Source: Streptomyces sp. NBC_00663 (GTDB lineage Bacteria > Actinomycetota > Actinomycetes > Streptomycetales > Streptomycetaceae). Taken from it: a stretch of DNA of 64,000 nucleotides. Under the pieces are notes generated by a model that did not search any database, was not told the DNA's origin, and saw nothing but the letters and a program-made list of their open reading frames with translations. The position numbers were made by a program, and so were the translations under genes. Within the stretch, counting starts at the first letter, position 1, and every line of letters starts with the position of its first letter. Location of the stretch: NCBI RefSeq assembly GCF_036226885.1, contig NZ_CP109027.1, forward strand, positions 744,001-808,000. Reading direction: 5' to 3'. Positions 55,152 through 64,000 of this stretch are shown here, one piece after another.

Positions 55152-55280
55152 TCAGCGCGGGCGCACTTCACCGGGCGTACGGCCGTAGCGGTCGAGGTGG
55201 ACCCGGGTGAAGTGCGCCTGGTCGCCCACCTGCTCGTGGGCCCGGGCCAGACGCCGTTCGGGCTTGAACTGTTGCGGACA
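55152..55280 (-). pseudogene. AraC-family regulator remnant (C-terminal HTH only)
   Basis: Before the TGA at 55152 one frame reads ERRLARAHEQVGDQAHFTRVHLDRYGRTPGEV-R, here given as the cores DQAHFTRVHLDRYGRTPG; this is the second-helix end of an AraC DNA-binding domain. No start or upstream HTH part exists, so only about 40 codons remain. Confidence 0.5.
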
Positions 55281-55371
55281 CTGCCCGCCGACCGTGATTC
55301 CGTGGTCAAGGTCGAGGCCGGCTCCGGGGAGTCAGGACACCCGGAGCCGGCCGTTCACGTCCCCGCCGCGC

Positions 55372-55872
55372 TCAGCTGTCGTGGCGCGCCCGGGAGGCGG
55401 CCTCGGCGAGGACGGGGGCGACTTCGTCGGTGTGCGAGAGGTGCGTTGAGTGCCCGGAGGCGACGCGGACGGTGCGCGTGGCGCGTGCGGCCCACTGTTC
55501 CTGCACCGCGGGCGGCAGCGAGGGGTCCTGAGTGGCCACGATGTACGTCTTCGGCAGCCCGTCCGGTGCGGCGCCCAGATCCTCGGTGAAGGCGCGCAGT
55601 CCCTGCCAGTTGAGGCGTTTGACGGCCTCGGCGGTGACGTCCGGGTCGACTCCGCTGAAGATGGACTCCTCGGCGTCCCCGGCCTTGACGGCGAGCCCGT
55701 CGGGCGAGTGGATCCAGGCGGGCGGGAAGTCGCCCCCCATCCATTCCATCATCGAGGTGCCCTGCTGTAGGGCGAACGCGCCGATGTAGACCAGCTCGAC
55801 GACCTGGTCCGCCTCAGCGGCGACCCAGGTGGCGGGGACACCGCCGTAGGAGTGGGCGGCGGCGCTGCCCAC
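55372..55872 (-). pseudogene. N-terminally truncated alpha/beta hydrolase
   Basis: The frame reads HSYGGVPATWVAAEADQVV from almost the first residue. HSYGG is the nucleophile elbow that normally lies 65-80 residues in, so the first third of the fold is missing, and the frame is closed by a stop at 55903. The rest (to about residue 166, with the late His in ASGHSTHLSH) is intact. A GTG at 55872 could start translation, but the product would lack its core strands. Confidence 0.7.
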
Positions 55873-55894
55873 TGTGGGATTGATGAGAGGTACC

Positions 55895-56125
55895 TCACGG
55901 GGTCATGGCGTCGCGGACGAGGGCGGTGTCCACGAACCGCTCGAAGCGGACGATGAGTCCGCCGCGGACCACGAAGTGATGCCAGGCGGTGGCCGTCGGC
56001 GCGCGTGAACGAACGAGGACCCCAACCTGCTCGTCGCTCACCTCGACCGCTGACACCTGGAAGTTCGCAAACGAAGGACGGATCGACGCCCAGATCGCCG
56101 ACGGCACCTGGGCCGCGATCAACAT
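55895..56125 (-). pseudogene. Truncated SnoaL-like (NTF2-fold) protein
   Basis: This 76-residue frame (SFANFQVSAVEVSDEQVGVL, HHFVVRGGLIVRFERFVDT) matches the second half of a SnoaL-like polyketide-cyclase-fold protein. The N-terminal helices are absent. It could be expressed from ATG 56125, but a full fold is unlikely. It abuts the truncated hydrolase. Confidence 0.55.
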
Positions 56126-56248
56126 CTACAACGTTCCCCGCCTTCATGGCGGACCGCGAGCAGCCCCGGGGGTCTTGAGCGTGGCCCTCTCGTCCGCGCT
56201 TCGGGATGCTTGCGATGAATCAGGCACGTTCCTGGCATTATGTCCGTT

Positions 56249-56656
56249 ATGCAGCTGCCCGTGCCCTGCCCTGGCCCTCTGATCCCGGACGCCACTGACC
56301 GGTTCGATGCTGTGTATCGGGCGGCCAAGGCGCAGCGTGTCGTGTTCGTGGGCATTGAACGTGAGGGTGAGCGGTGGACGGTGAAGGCGGATGCACTGAC
56401 CGCCGGCCCGGGCCACGTCGTCGACGACTCCGTGAACGTCGCCCTGCGGGCCGCCGTCGTCCGCCTGGTCCGCGAGCGGGAGGCCGGCTCGGATGCCTTT
56501 GCGGGGCCGGTGTACTTCATGCTGCACGGCGTGCCGAGCGAGGGGCGGGCCCGCGAGCTCGCTGCGGCTTTCCATGCCGCCCTGTATGGGGATCTGGGGC
56601 CGCTGCGCCGTGCGGCGCCCGGTAGGGACGTTGATCAAGACGGTGCCGCTGGTTGA
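56249..56656 (+). CDS. Hypothetical protein
   Basis: This 135-residue soluble protein (RFDAVYRAAKAQRVVFVGIE, VYFMLHGVPSEGRARELAAA) matches no family I recognise. ATG 56249 lies 7 nt after CATTAT, a possible -10, so the message may be leaderless; ATG 56240 is the alternative. Codon usage is typical for the chromosome. The 148 bp that follow hold no gene. Confidence 0.55.
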   Translation: MQLPVPCPGPLIPDATDRFDAVYRAAKAQRVVFVGIEREGERWTVKADALTAGPGHVVDDSVNVALRAAVVRLVREREAGSDAFAGPVYFMLHGVPSEGRARELAAAFHAALYGDLGPLRRAAPGRDVDQDGAAG

Positions 56657-56804
56657 GGTCGCCGGGTGATCTGCCCCGTCCTGAGGGTTGAGCCGGACAG
56701 GACGCGTGCACCGTCGTCCGGGGCCTCGGCTTGCTTCCCGCTGTCGGGGCTGGGGCCATGGCAGGCGTCCCTTGGCCGCGAGGTGGGCCGCGCCACGCTC
56801 TCCG

Positions 56805-57479
56805 CTACACCCCGGCCGCCGCGTAGAAGTGCCCGCGCACACGGCGCAGCCACGCCTCCACGGCCGTCTCGTCGGGCTGCTCCGGCAGTGCCGGGCGGGT
56901 CTCGGCGAAGGCGGCCTCGTAGTGCGCGAGGAGCGGGCGCGCGGCCGCCGGGTCGGCGGCGACACGGTTGCCGAACTCGACGTACTCCTGCGGGTTTTCG
57001 AGGCGGATGGTGAGGTTGCCGGTGGTGTACAGCTCCAGGCCCTGGTGGCACAGCCGTTTGAGGTGACGGGCGTGCTTGGCCGTGCGGGCGTCGGGCTCGC
57101 GGTTCTCCAGGCGGCGGAACTGCTGGGTGGCGTACCCGAGATAGGCGTCCCGGACCCGCTGGGCGCTCAGGAACGCGGTGCGCAGGCCGATGAGTTCGTC
57201 GCCGAGCGGAGTGCGGACCTCGTACAACTCCGGGGGCAGCCAGGCGAGTTCCATCGCGGTGGGGTTGCCGCCCAGGGCGAGCCTGCACCACTTGGCGGCC
57301 TCGTGAAAGGTGCTGTCGGGGTGCGTGGTGACGTGGGACTCCTTCGGCCGGTGCAGGCCGTGCAGGGCTTCGGTCGGTGCGGCGAAGACGCCGAGGCGGT
57401 CCACGTCGGAGTCCGCGTGGGCGAGGCCGTAGGCGGTGGAGCCGACGATGCCGGACAGCAGTACGTTCGGGACGGTCAT
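56805..57479 (-). CDS. Nucleotidyltransferase-superfamily protein (DUF4111/YcgL-like)
   Basis: This 224-residue protein has the nucleotidyltransferase signature GSTAYGLAHADSDVD near its N-terminus (GS-x-DxD) and the helical block FLSAQRVRDAYLGYATQQF. Such proteins are predicted DNA-polymerase-beta-like nucleotidyltransferases; some are toxin-related or act on nucleotides, but the substrate here is unknown. ATG 57479 has GAGGTG upstream. It is divergent from the lipoprotein gene. Confidence 0.85.
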   Translation of the reverse strand: MTVPNVLLSGIVGSTAYGLAHADSDVDRLGVFAAPTEALHGLHRPKESHVTTHPDSTFHEAAKWCRLALGGNPTAMELAWLPPELYEVRTPLGDELIGLRTAFLSAQRVRDAYLGYATQQFRRLENREPDARTAKHARHLKRLCHQGLELYTTGNLTIRLENPQEYVEFGNRVAADPAAARPLLAHYEAAFAETRPALPEQPDETAVEAWLRRVRGHFYAAAGV

Positions 57480-57586
57480 GGTCGGTCACCTCTCCTCGGG
57501 GCGGGGTCGTCCGGCCCATTGTGGTGACCTGCGAGGATGCGGTCATCAGATTTATTGGGGCAGGGCATCCGAGGGGAGTCGGCGCG

Positions 57587-58264
57587 GTGCTGGTCGGGGT
57601 GGGGAAGGCTTGGCGGCGGACGGCTCATGCGGCCGTGCTGGTGAGCGTGTTGGCAGGTTGCTCCGGGGCCGCGGAGAAGGACGCGGGGCCGTCCGCGAGC
57701 CCGTCGGTGAGCGCCGCCGGGGAAGCCGAGAGCGGTGGCAGGGTCGGCGCGGCCGGCTCCGCCTGTCTCCTGCCGGTCGGTTTCGATCTCGCCGCCGAGT
57801 GGAAGGCGGACGCCATCGACGGCTCGGCCGCGGACGCCGAGGCGGACGGCAGCGGTGCGGCCGATGCCGACGAGGACATGGCGTCCCTGCTGCGCCAGGG
57901 GCCGGTATCACTGGTGTGCGAGGTCGACGCGAAGCCTGCCGGGCACCTCGGCTTCCTCCGGGTCTTCACCGGCGAGTCCGGCAAGGGCGGCGACGCCCAG
58001 GCCGTGCTCAAGGCGTTCGTCACGGCACAGGACGGGGCGAAGAAGGCGAGGTACAGCACGTTCGAGGCGGGCGGCCTCTCCGGTGTCTCGGTCGACTACC
58101 TCGCCACCAGCGAACTCCTGGACGAGACGAAGCAGGAGAGCGCCTTCGCCGTCATCACCCCCGACGGCCCCGTCGTCGTCCACCTCGGCGGCGCGGACAC
58201 CGAGGAGCACCAGGACATGCTCCCGGCGTTCGAGCTGGCGAAGAAGACACTGAGCATCGTCTGA
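57587..58264 (+). CDS. Secreted lipoprotein of unknown function
   Basis: This 225-residue protein starts at GTG 57587 behind GAGGGGAG and has a lipoprotein signal ending LAGC (Cys about 23). A Ser/Gly/Ala-rich linker follows, then a compact domain (about 55-225: SACLLPVGFDLAAEWKAD, GPVSLVCEVDAKPAGHLGFL) with two Cys that could form a disulfide. No family is recognised. Confidence 0.75.
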   Translation: MLVGVGKAWRRTAHAAVLVSVLAGCSGAAEKDAGPSASPSVSAAGEAESGGRVGAAGSACLLPVGFDLAAEWKADAIDGSAADAEADGSGAADADEDMASLLRQGPVSLVCEVDAKPAGHLGFLRVFTGESGKGGDAQAVLKAFVTAQDGAKKARYSTFEAGGLSGVSVDYLATSELLDETKQESAFAVITPDGPVVVHLGGADTEEHQDMLPAFELAKKTLSIV

Positions 58265-58328
58265 ACCGACCGCCCGGCGCGGTGAACTCGCGTACCGAGC
58301 CGGGCCGTCGGGGTGAGCGGCGCGTCCG

Positions 58329-59681
<1,353 letters not shown>

Positions 59682-59900
59682 TCATTTTCCGGAATTTCGC
59701 CGAGACGGTAGGGGCCTGCCGTCACAGCGTCAACAGGGTGCGCACGCACCTCTCGGAATTGGCCGAAGACCGCCTCTTGGCGCTCAAGCATGCGATCGGG
59801 AGCCCGAATCTTTCGGAAAGAAATATCGGGACAAGGTGCAACCTTTCCCTGAACCGGGTTGTCTCATCAGATAACAGACACATGAATCCCGGGGGACATC

Positions 59901-60461
59901 ATGCGACGCAGCAGAACGACATGGGCCACCGTCGCCCTCATGAGTGCGACGCTCGCGGTGGCCGCAGTACCCGTACAGGCCACCACCAGCTGCCCCACCG
60001 GCTGGGGCAGCCTCGACAAGAGCCGCGCGGTCGGCTCCACGGACTCGGTGACGAACGCCAGGACCGGCCACCACACCTGCTATGACCGGCTCGTCGTCGA
60101 CATACCCGGCGCCGAGAAGGCCGGCCTCGGCTATTCCGTCCGATACGTCGACCAGGTCCACCAGGACGGCTCGGGCCGCCTCGTCCCGGTCGCGGGCGGA
60201 GCGGTCCTGGAGGTGCGGGTGGCGGCACCCGCGTACGACATCGAGACCGGCGCCCCCACCTATCCCGGCCGGGTGGGCCGCCCGCTTCCCGGCGTGGACC
60301 TGGACGGGTACCGCACCTTCCGGGACGCCCGGTTCGTGGGCAGCTTCGAGGGCGACACCCAGTTCGGCCTCGGCGTCCGCGCCCGGCTGCCGTTCCGGGT
60401 CCTGCGCGTCGACGACCGGGTCGTGGTGGACGTCGCCCACACCTGGGGGGTGAAACCCTGA
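59901..60461 (+). CDS. Small secreted protein, AMIN-like domain
   Basis: This 186-residue protein has a Sec signal (1 to about 28, VPVQATT) and a beta-rich domain (YDRLVVDIPGAEKAGLGYSV, GYRTFRDARFVGSFEGDTQF, GLGVRARLPFRVLRVDDRVV) like the AMIN-like domain proteins of Streptomyces, which may act at the cell wall. GGGGGA lies before ATG 59901. No catalytic motif is seen. Confidence 0.75.
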   Translation: MRRSRTTWATVALMSATLAVAAVPVQATTSCPTGWGSLDKSRAVGSTDSVTNARTGHHTCYDRLVVDIPGAEKAGLGYSVRYVDQVHQDGSGRLVPVAGGAVLEVRVAAPAYDIETGAPTYPGRVGRPLPGVDLDGYRTFRDARFVGSFEGDTQFGLGVRARLPFRVLRVDDRVVVDVAHTWGVKP

Positions 60462-60464
60462 GCC

Positions 60465-61097
60465 CTACGCTCCCGTGTAGAAGGCGATCGTCGCCGCGGT
60501 CGTGGACTCGACCGTCCCGGTGTCCGCGCCCGACGCGCTGTACGCCGCTCCCCAGGCCTCGCCGGAGACGGTCGCGCACTCCTTGCCCTCGTCGGAGAGC
60601 TGCCAGGCCACCGACTCCTCCTGGGTCATGGTGCCACCGGCGAGGTGCAGGCCGAGGCCGAGGGACATCAGGTCCCAGCCGACGCCGGTGGCGCCCGGGC
60701 CGTACTGGCCCCAGAACGCGTCCGGTACGACGGCCACGTGCTCCAGCACGAACTCGGTCCGCCCCTCGCCCTCGGAGGTCAGCCGTACCTCGACCTCGCT
60801 GAAACCCGGGTCGGGGCCGAACAGCCAGCTCACCCTGAGCCGCTCCGGCTCCACGCATTCCAGGATCTCGCCGCCCGCCTGGCCCTCCAGCTGATAGCGG
60901 CCGCCGACCTTGAAATCGCCGCTGACCGGCAGGAACCAGCGGCTGATGCGCTCGGGGGACGTCACCGCGTCCCACACGTCGGCGATGTCGGCCTCGTAGG
61001 TGCGCCGCAGCAGCACGGTGCGGGCGTCGCCCGCGTCGACCTCGCGCGTGCCGACCTCCCGGTGCAGCCGCTTGATCTCCTCGACGAAGTCAGTCAT
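60465..61097 (-). CDS. SRPBCC-family protein (AHSA1-like)
   Basis: This 210-residue helix-grip protein (YEADIADVWDAVTSPERISR, RYQLEGQAGGEILECVEPER, LRVSWLFGPDPGFSEVEVRL) belongs to the AHSA1/SRPBCC group. Its start lies inside the 3' end of the ArsR gene (8-bp overlap), the standard pairing of an ArsR repressor with an SRPBCC protein. The ligand is unknown. Confidence 0.88.
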   Translation of the reverse strand: MTDFVEEIKRLHREVGTREVDAGDARTVLLRRTYEADIADVWDAVTSPERISRWFLPVSGDFKVGGRYQLEGQAGGEILECVEPERLRVSWLFGPDPGFSEVEVRLTSEGEGRTEFVLEHVAVVPDAFWGQYGPGATGVGWDLMSLGLGLHLAGGTMTQEESVAWQLSDEGKECATVSGEAWGAAYSASGADTGTVESTTAATIAFYTGA

Positions 61098-61443
61098 CTC
61101 CGCTCGTTTCCTCTCTCAGTCTGCGCTCGCGCCTGCCTCGCGCGAGCTCCGTCCCCAGCGCGTCGAGGCGCTGCTCCCAGAACCCCCGGAACCGGTCCAG
61201 CCAGGCGTCCACCTCCCGGAGGGGCTCGGCCTGGACGGCGTACAGCCGTCGCGTTCCCTCGGCCCGCACGGACGCGAATCCGCTCTCCCGCAGCACCCGC
61301 AGATGCTGTGAGACGGCCGGTTGGGAGATCCCGAACTCACTCCGGATCACCGCGCTGACCTCACCCGACGTCTGCTCACCCGAGGCGAGCAGCTCCAATA
61401 TCCGGCGCCTGACCGGATCTCCCAGTACGTCGAAGGCGTGCAC
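61090..61443 (-). CDS. ArsR-family transcriptional regulator
   Basis: This 117-residue winged-helix repressor (LGDPVRRRILELLASGEQTS, ISQPAVSQHLRVLRESGF) lacks obvious metal-binding Cys, so it probably senses something other than arsenite. I choose GTG 61443; the alternative GTG 61467 lies within the operator-like repeat and too close to the -10. It is coupled to the SRPBCC gene. Confidence 0.88.
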   Translation of the reverse strand: MHAFDVLGDPVRRRILELLASGEQTSGEVSAVIRSEFGISQPAVSQHLRVLRESGFASVRAEGTRRLYAVQAEPLREVDAWLDRFRGFWEQRLDALGTELARGRRERRLREETSGDD

Positions 61444-61464
61444 GCTCCCGACTCTGCCACGAGC

Positions 61465-61491
61465 CACTTATATAAGGCAACACTTAAATAA
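61465..61491. promoter_or_regulatory. AT-rich direct repeat at the ArsR promoter
   Basis: CACTTATATAA (61465-61475) and CACTTAAATAA (61481-61491) differ at one position and are 16 bp apart, in very GC-rich surroundings. On the minus strand they give a TATATAAG-type -10. Autoregulation by the ArsR protein is likely. The remaining 250 bp to 61741 hold no clear gene. Confidence 0.5.
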
Positions 61492-61741
61492 ACGGACTCA
61501 GCATGCCCCCGGCCCAACCGGCGCCATACGGCCCGTCGGCGGCGGTGGATCTCCTGGTGCGTCAGCCCCCGCGCACGGCGCCGCGCGGCGTGCTCGCGCG
61601 AGCGGCGGGCGGCCCGCACCCGGGCCCGGCGCATCCGGATCTCGCGCCGTCCGTGCCGCTCGGCGGCGCCGCTCCAAGGCCCGGGCATCGGCAGACTCCC
61701 CCGTCGTCCCCTGGGGAGGAGCCTTCGGAGCGGTCGGTGGT

Positions 61742-62521
61742 TCAGGCGGGGACGCGTACGAACCGGTCCAGGGCCCGGGTCAGTTCCTCCGGCTTCTCGA
61801 CCGGGAGTTCATGGCCGGCGTCGATGATGCGGACCTCGGCGTCCGGGTACGCCTTCGCCATGCGCAGCATCTGCCGTACCGGCAGCTGGATGTCGTGGTA
61901 GCCGTGGATCATCAGGGTGGGGACGCTGATCTCGCCGACCCGGTCCAGGACGTCGAAGGCGCGCATGGCGCCGTACAGGGTCATGACGACCTCGCGCGGG
62001 GTGTCCGCCGAGGCCTTGATGTAGGCGCGGATCTCTTCGCGGGGATAGCCGGGGGCGAAGGCGCGCTGGATGTTGGTGGCGACGAACAGCTTGAAGGGGA
62101 CGAGCGTCGAGACGCCCATCAGCAGTCCCCTGCCCCGGCTGTAGGTCATCCGGCCGATCGAGTTGACCAGCACCAGGCGCTCGACCCGTTCGGGGTGGGC
62201 CAGCGTGATGGTCTGCGCGATCATGCCGCCCATCGAGTGGCCGACGAGGACACAGCGCTCGATGCCCAGATGGTCCAGGAGGGCGAGGACGTCGTTCGCC
62301 AGCTCCGCGATCGTGCGCACCCCGGCGCCGCCGCTCTCGCCGTGGCCGCGCAGGTCGAGCCGTATCACCCGGCGCTTCTCGGCGAAGTGCGCGAGCTGGT
62401 GGTTCCAGCGGTGCCGGTTGGCGGTCCAGCCGTGGACGAACACCAGCGGCACCCCCTCACCGTCGCGGGGGCCCTCGTCGTCGTACGTCAGCGCTGCGCC
62501 GTCGACTTCGAGCTGCGGCAT
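61742..62521 (-). CDS. Alpha/beta hydrolase
   Basis: This 259-residue enzyme has the oxyanion block FVHGWTANRHRWNHQL, nucleophile elbow GHSMGGMIAQ (Ser about 99), the acid residue near IHGYHDIQLPV and the catalytic His in IDAGHELPVEKPEEL. It belongs to the large esterase/epoxide hydrolase-like group; the substrate is unknown. ATG 62521 has GGGAGG upstream. Confidence 0.9.
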   Translation of the reverse strand: MPQLEVDGAALTYDDEGPRDGEGVPLVFVHGWTANRHRWNHQLAHFAEKRRVIRLDLRGHGESGGAGVRTIAELANDVLALLDHLGIERCVLVGHSMGGMIAQTITLAHPERVERLVLVNSIGRMTYSRGRGLLMGVSTLVPFKLFVATNIQRAFAPGYPREEIRAYIKASADTPREVVMTLYGAMRAFDVLDRVGEISVPTLMIHGYHDIQLPVRQMLRMAKAYPDAEVRIIDAGHELPVEKPEELTRALDRFVRVPA

Positions 62522-62678
62522 GGCGGCCTCCCTGCGGTCCCGTGGGTTACTGACCGGTACGGTAGCCGCCCACGAGGCCCACGTCACCGTGCGGTGGGCC
62601 ACTGCGTCGCACCCCCGGGTACGCCCATGACGAGGCACCCGGCCGGGAGATCCGTGCCGGGCGCCGCCATGGGCCGGG

Positions 62679-62915
62679 TCAGCCGCCGTTCAGTCGCGCG
62701 CGCAGGAGGCCCTTGCCGATCTCGGCACCCTTACGGCTGTCCGCCTGGGCCTTGCGGAAGAGGTCCGCGACCTCGGTGTCCTTGCCGCGTTCGGCGTCCT
62801 GGATGTACGACTCCAGACGCAGCGCGTTGGCGAGGCACGCCTCGACGTACCAGATGAGGTTGTAGTCCTTGTCCGGCGTACCGGTCACGCCGCCGGTCTC
62901 CGTGCTGCTGGTCAT
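62679..62915 (-). CDS. Small conserved helical protein
   Basis: This 78-residue protein (DYNLIWYVEACLANALRLES, YIQDAERGKDTEVADLFRKA) is predicted helical and charged. ATG 62915 has a strong GGAGGGAG site. Similar small proteins are common in Streptomyces; no function is known. Confidence 0.7.
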   Translation of the reverse strand: MTSSTETGGVTGTPDKDYNLIWYVEACLANALRLESYIQDAERGKDTEVADLFRKAQADSRKGAEIGKGLLRARLNGG

Positions 62916-63025
62916 GGGGCTCCCTCCAGCGGTTGTCGTTCCGGGACCGGCCGGGTACCCGCTGCGCGCGGCTCAATCGTTTCCGCGCAGGGCTTCAGCC
63001 GACGTGCCACCAGGAAGCAGGTCGG

Positions 63026-63466
63026 TCAGCCGACGTCCCACAGGAAGCGGTGCGTGTGGATGCCGAAGTAGGGGAACGAGCGGACCTCGCGCACCCCTTC
63101 GACGGCCCGTACGACGTCGTTGACGAAGTCCAGCAGGTCGCGCGGCCCCGGGGCGACGACCTCGACGAACAGGTCGAAGCCGCCGGAGGTCAGCACCGAG
63201 TAGATCACCTCGGTGCGCCCGGCGAGTTCGTCGGCGACGGCACGCGGGTCGCCGTCCACGCCGATGCCGAGCAGGGCCATGGCCTGGCCACCCATCGCCA
63301 TCGGGTCGGTGACCCCGACGACCTGAACGGCCTTGGCGTCCAGGAGGCGTTGCAGGCGCTGCCGGGCGGCGGAGGCCGAGAGGCCGACCTTGGGGCCGAG
63401 GTCGGCGTAGGCGATACGGCCGTCGGCCTGTAGTTCGCGCAGGATGGCCCGGTCGATCTCGTCCAT
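63026..63466 (-). CDS. Lrp/AsnC-family transcriptional regulator
   Basis: This 146-residue regulator has an N-terminal AsnC HTH (MDEIDRAILRELQADGRIAY, KVGLSASAARQRLQRLLD) and a C-terminal RAM ligand domain (MGGQAMALLGIGVDGDPRAV, SGGFDLFVEVVAPGPRDLLD). ATG 63466 is chosen over an upstream in-frame start because of the family's usual length. It lies 4 bp after the aminotransferase stop and probably controls that gene. Confidence 0.9.
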   Translation of the reverse strand: MDEIDRAILRELQADGRIAYADLGPKVGLSASAARQRLQRLLDAKAVQVVGVTDPMAMGGQAMALLGIGVDGDPRAVADELAGRTEVIYSVLTSGGFDLFVEVVAPGPRDLLDFVNDVVRAVEGVREVRSFPYFGIHTHRFLWDVG

Positions 63467-63470
63467 GCGC

Positions 63471-64000
63471 TCAGCCCGCCAGTTCGGTGAGGGCGGCGGC
63501 GAAGACCTCGGTGTGGGTGTCGACGTCACCTTCGGTGGTGTCCGGGCACATGAGCGCCATGTTGTGGAAGGGGGTCAGCAGGATGCCCCGGTTGGCGAGG
63601 TAGAGGTGGAGGAGGTCCTCCAGCTCCTCGTCCGCGGCCGCCGCGGACTCGGTGCCGGTGCGGGGCGCGGGCGAGGCGAAGCGGTACTCGGTGCGGGCGC
63701 CGAGCCTGCTCACCGACCAGGGCAGCGCGTGGGCGTCGATGCCCTGGCGGACGCCCGCCTCGAAGCGTTCGGACAGCTTGGCCATGCGGGCGAACGCGTC
63801 ATCGGTGAGGACGTGTTCGAGAGTGGCGCGCATCGCGGCGACCGAGAGCGCGTTTCCGGCCAGGGTGCCGCCGACGCCGCCCATGTCGACGAGGTCGAGG
63901 TCGGCACGGCCGAGCAGCCGGTCGGCGAGTTCGGCGGACAGTCCGTACGCCCCGGCCGGGATGCCGCCGCCGATCGCCTTGCCGACGGTGAGGAGGTCGG
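63471..64000 (-). CDS. Class III aminotransferase (partial, C-terminal part)
   Basis: The visible 176 residues contain the PLP-lysine block LLTVGKAIGGGIPAGAYG and the downstream GGVGGTLAGNALSVAAMRAT and ILLTPFHNMALMCPDTT segments of class III (omega-type, glutamate-1-semialdehyde-like) aminotransferases. The N-terminal part lies beyond the window. Pairing with an Lrp regulator suggests amino-acid or polyamine metabolism. Confidence 0.85.
   Translation of the reverse strand, partial: DLLTVGKAIGGGIPAGAYGLSAELADRLLGRADLDLVDMGGVGGTLAGNALSVAAMRATLEHVLTDDAFARMAKLSERFEAGVRQGIDAHALPWSVSRLGARTEYRFASPAPRTGTESAAAADEELEDLLHLYLANRGILLTPFHNMALMCPDTTEGDVDTHTEVFAAALTELAG

Noticed and set aside
61347-61688. 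Arg-rich 113-residue open frame overlapping the ArsR start
   Set aside because: It overlaps the arsR start region, has no ribosome site and no recognisable family; composition looks like a shadow frame.

Overview
The window is high-GC DNA with the codon bias, GTG starts, GAGGAG-type ribosome sites and gene content (mycothiol-dependent formaldehyde dehydrogenase, CebR-type operator, many secreted glycoside hydrolases, leaderless starts) of a Streptomyces or close actinomycete chromosome. No tRNA, rRNA, phage, transposase or CRISPR is visible.

Region 1 (1-15223) is a choline/glycine-betaine catabolic island. It holds a ProVWX-type importer, choline dehydrogenase, betaine aldehyde dehydrogenase, a Rieske N-demethylase with its ferredoxin and ferredoxin reductase, a dimethylglycine/sarcosine-type FAD oxidoreductase (cut by the window edge), and one-carbon clean-up genes: PurU, a methylenetetrahydrofolate-reductase-like protein, mycothiol-dependent formaldehyde dehydrogenase and its metallo-hydrolase partner. 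An IclR regulator sits in the middle. Paired sites of the types KTGCGTATNGC and GTTGCG-N5-CGCAAC recur in front of the transcription units, so this looks like one regulon.

Region 2 (15362-23168) is mixed housekeeping: YciI-like protein, MFS exporter, small-molecule kinase, two CNNM/CBS membrane proteins, TerB, a BlaI/M56 pair and a P-loop ATPase. Region 3 (23413-30752) has a secreted GH5 mannanase behind a perfect CebR box, a TPR protein, three methyltransferases and an acetyltransferase. Region 4 (30837-32085) is decayed: an MMPL/LuxR deletion fusion and a broken SGNH lipase. Region 5 (32286-38868) has a flavodoxin-like protein, a membrane-anchored protein, a FtsX/LolD-type ABC exporter and a two-component system.

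Region 6 (38860-43198) is the most unusual part. Two extra aminoacyl-tRNA synthetases, an editing-less AlaRS-like protein and a second-type MetRS, each lie behind a short leader ORF rich in the cognate amino acid (Ala; tandem Met codons), followed by RNA segments that can form the 1:2, 3:4 and 2:3 pairings of classical transcription attenuation.

Region 7 (43586-55146) is a carbohydrate locus: two glycoside hydrolases, an ABC sugar importer whose binding-protein gene is broken by an internal deletion, a LacI regulator, and a divergent 1217-residue multidomain hydrolase behind three copies of CGAACCGGTTCG. Region 8 (55152-56125) is again gene debris. Region 9 (56249-64000) holds a nucleotidyltransferase, a lipoprotein, a GH10 xylanase, a small secreted protein, an ArsR/SRPBCC pair, an alpha/beta hydrolase, an Lrp regulator and an aminotransferase running off the end.
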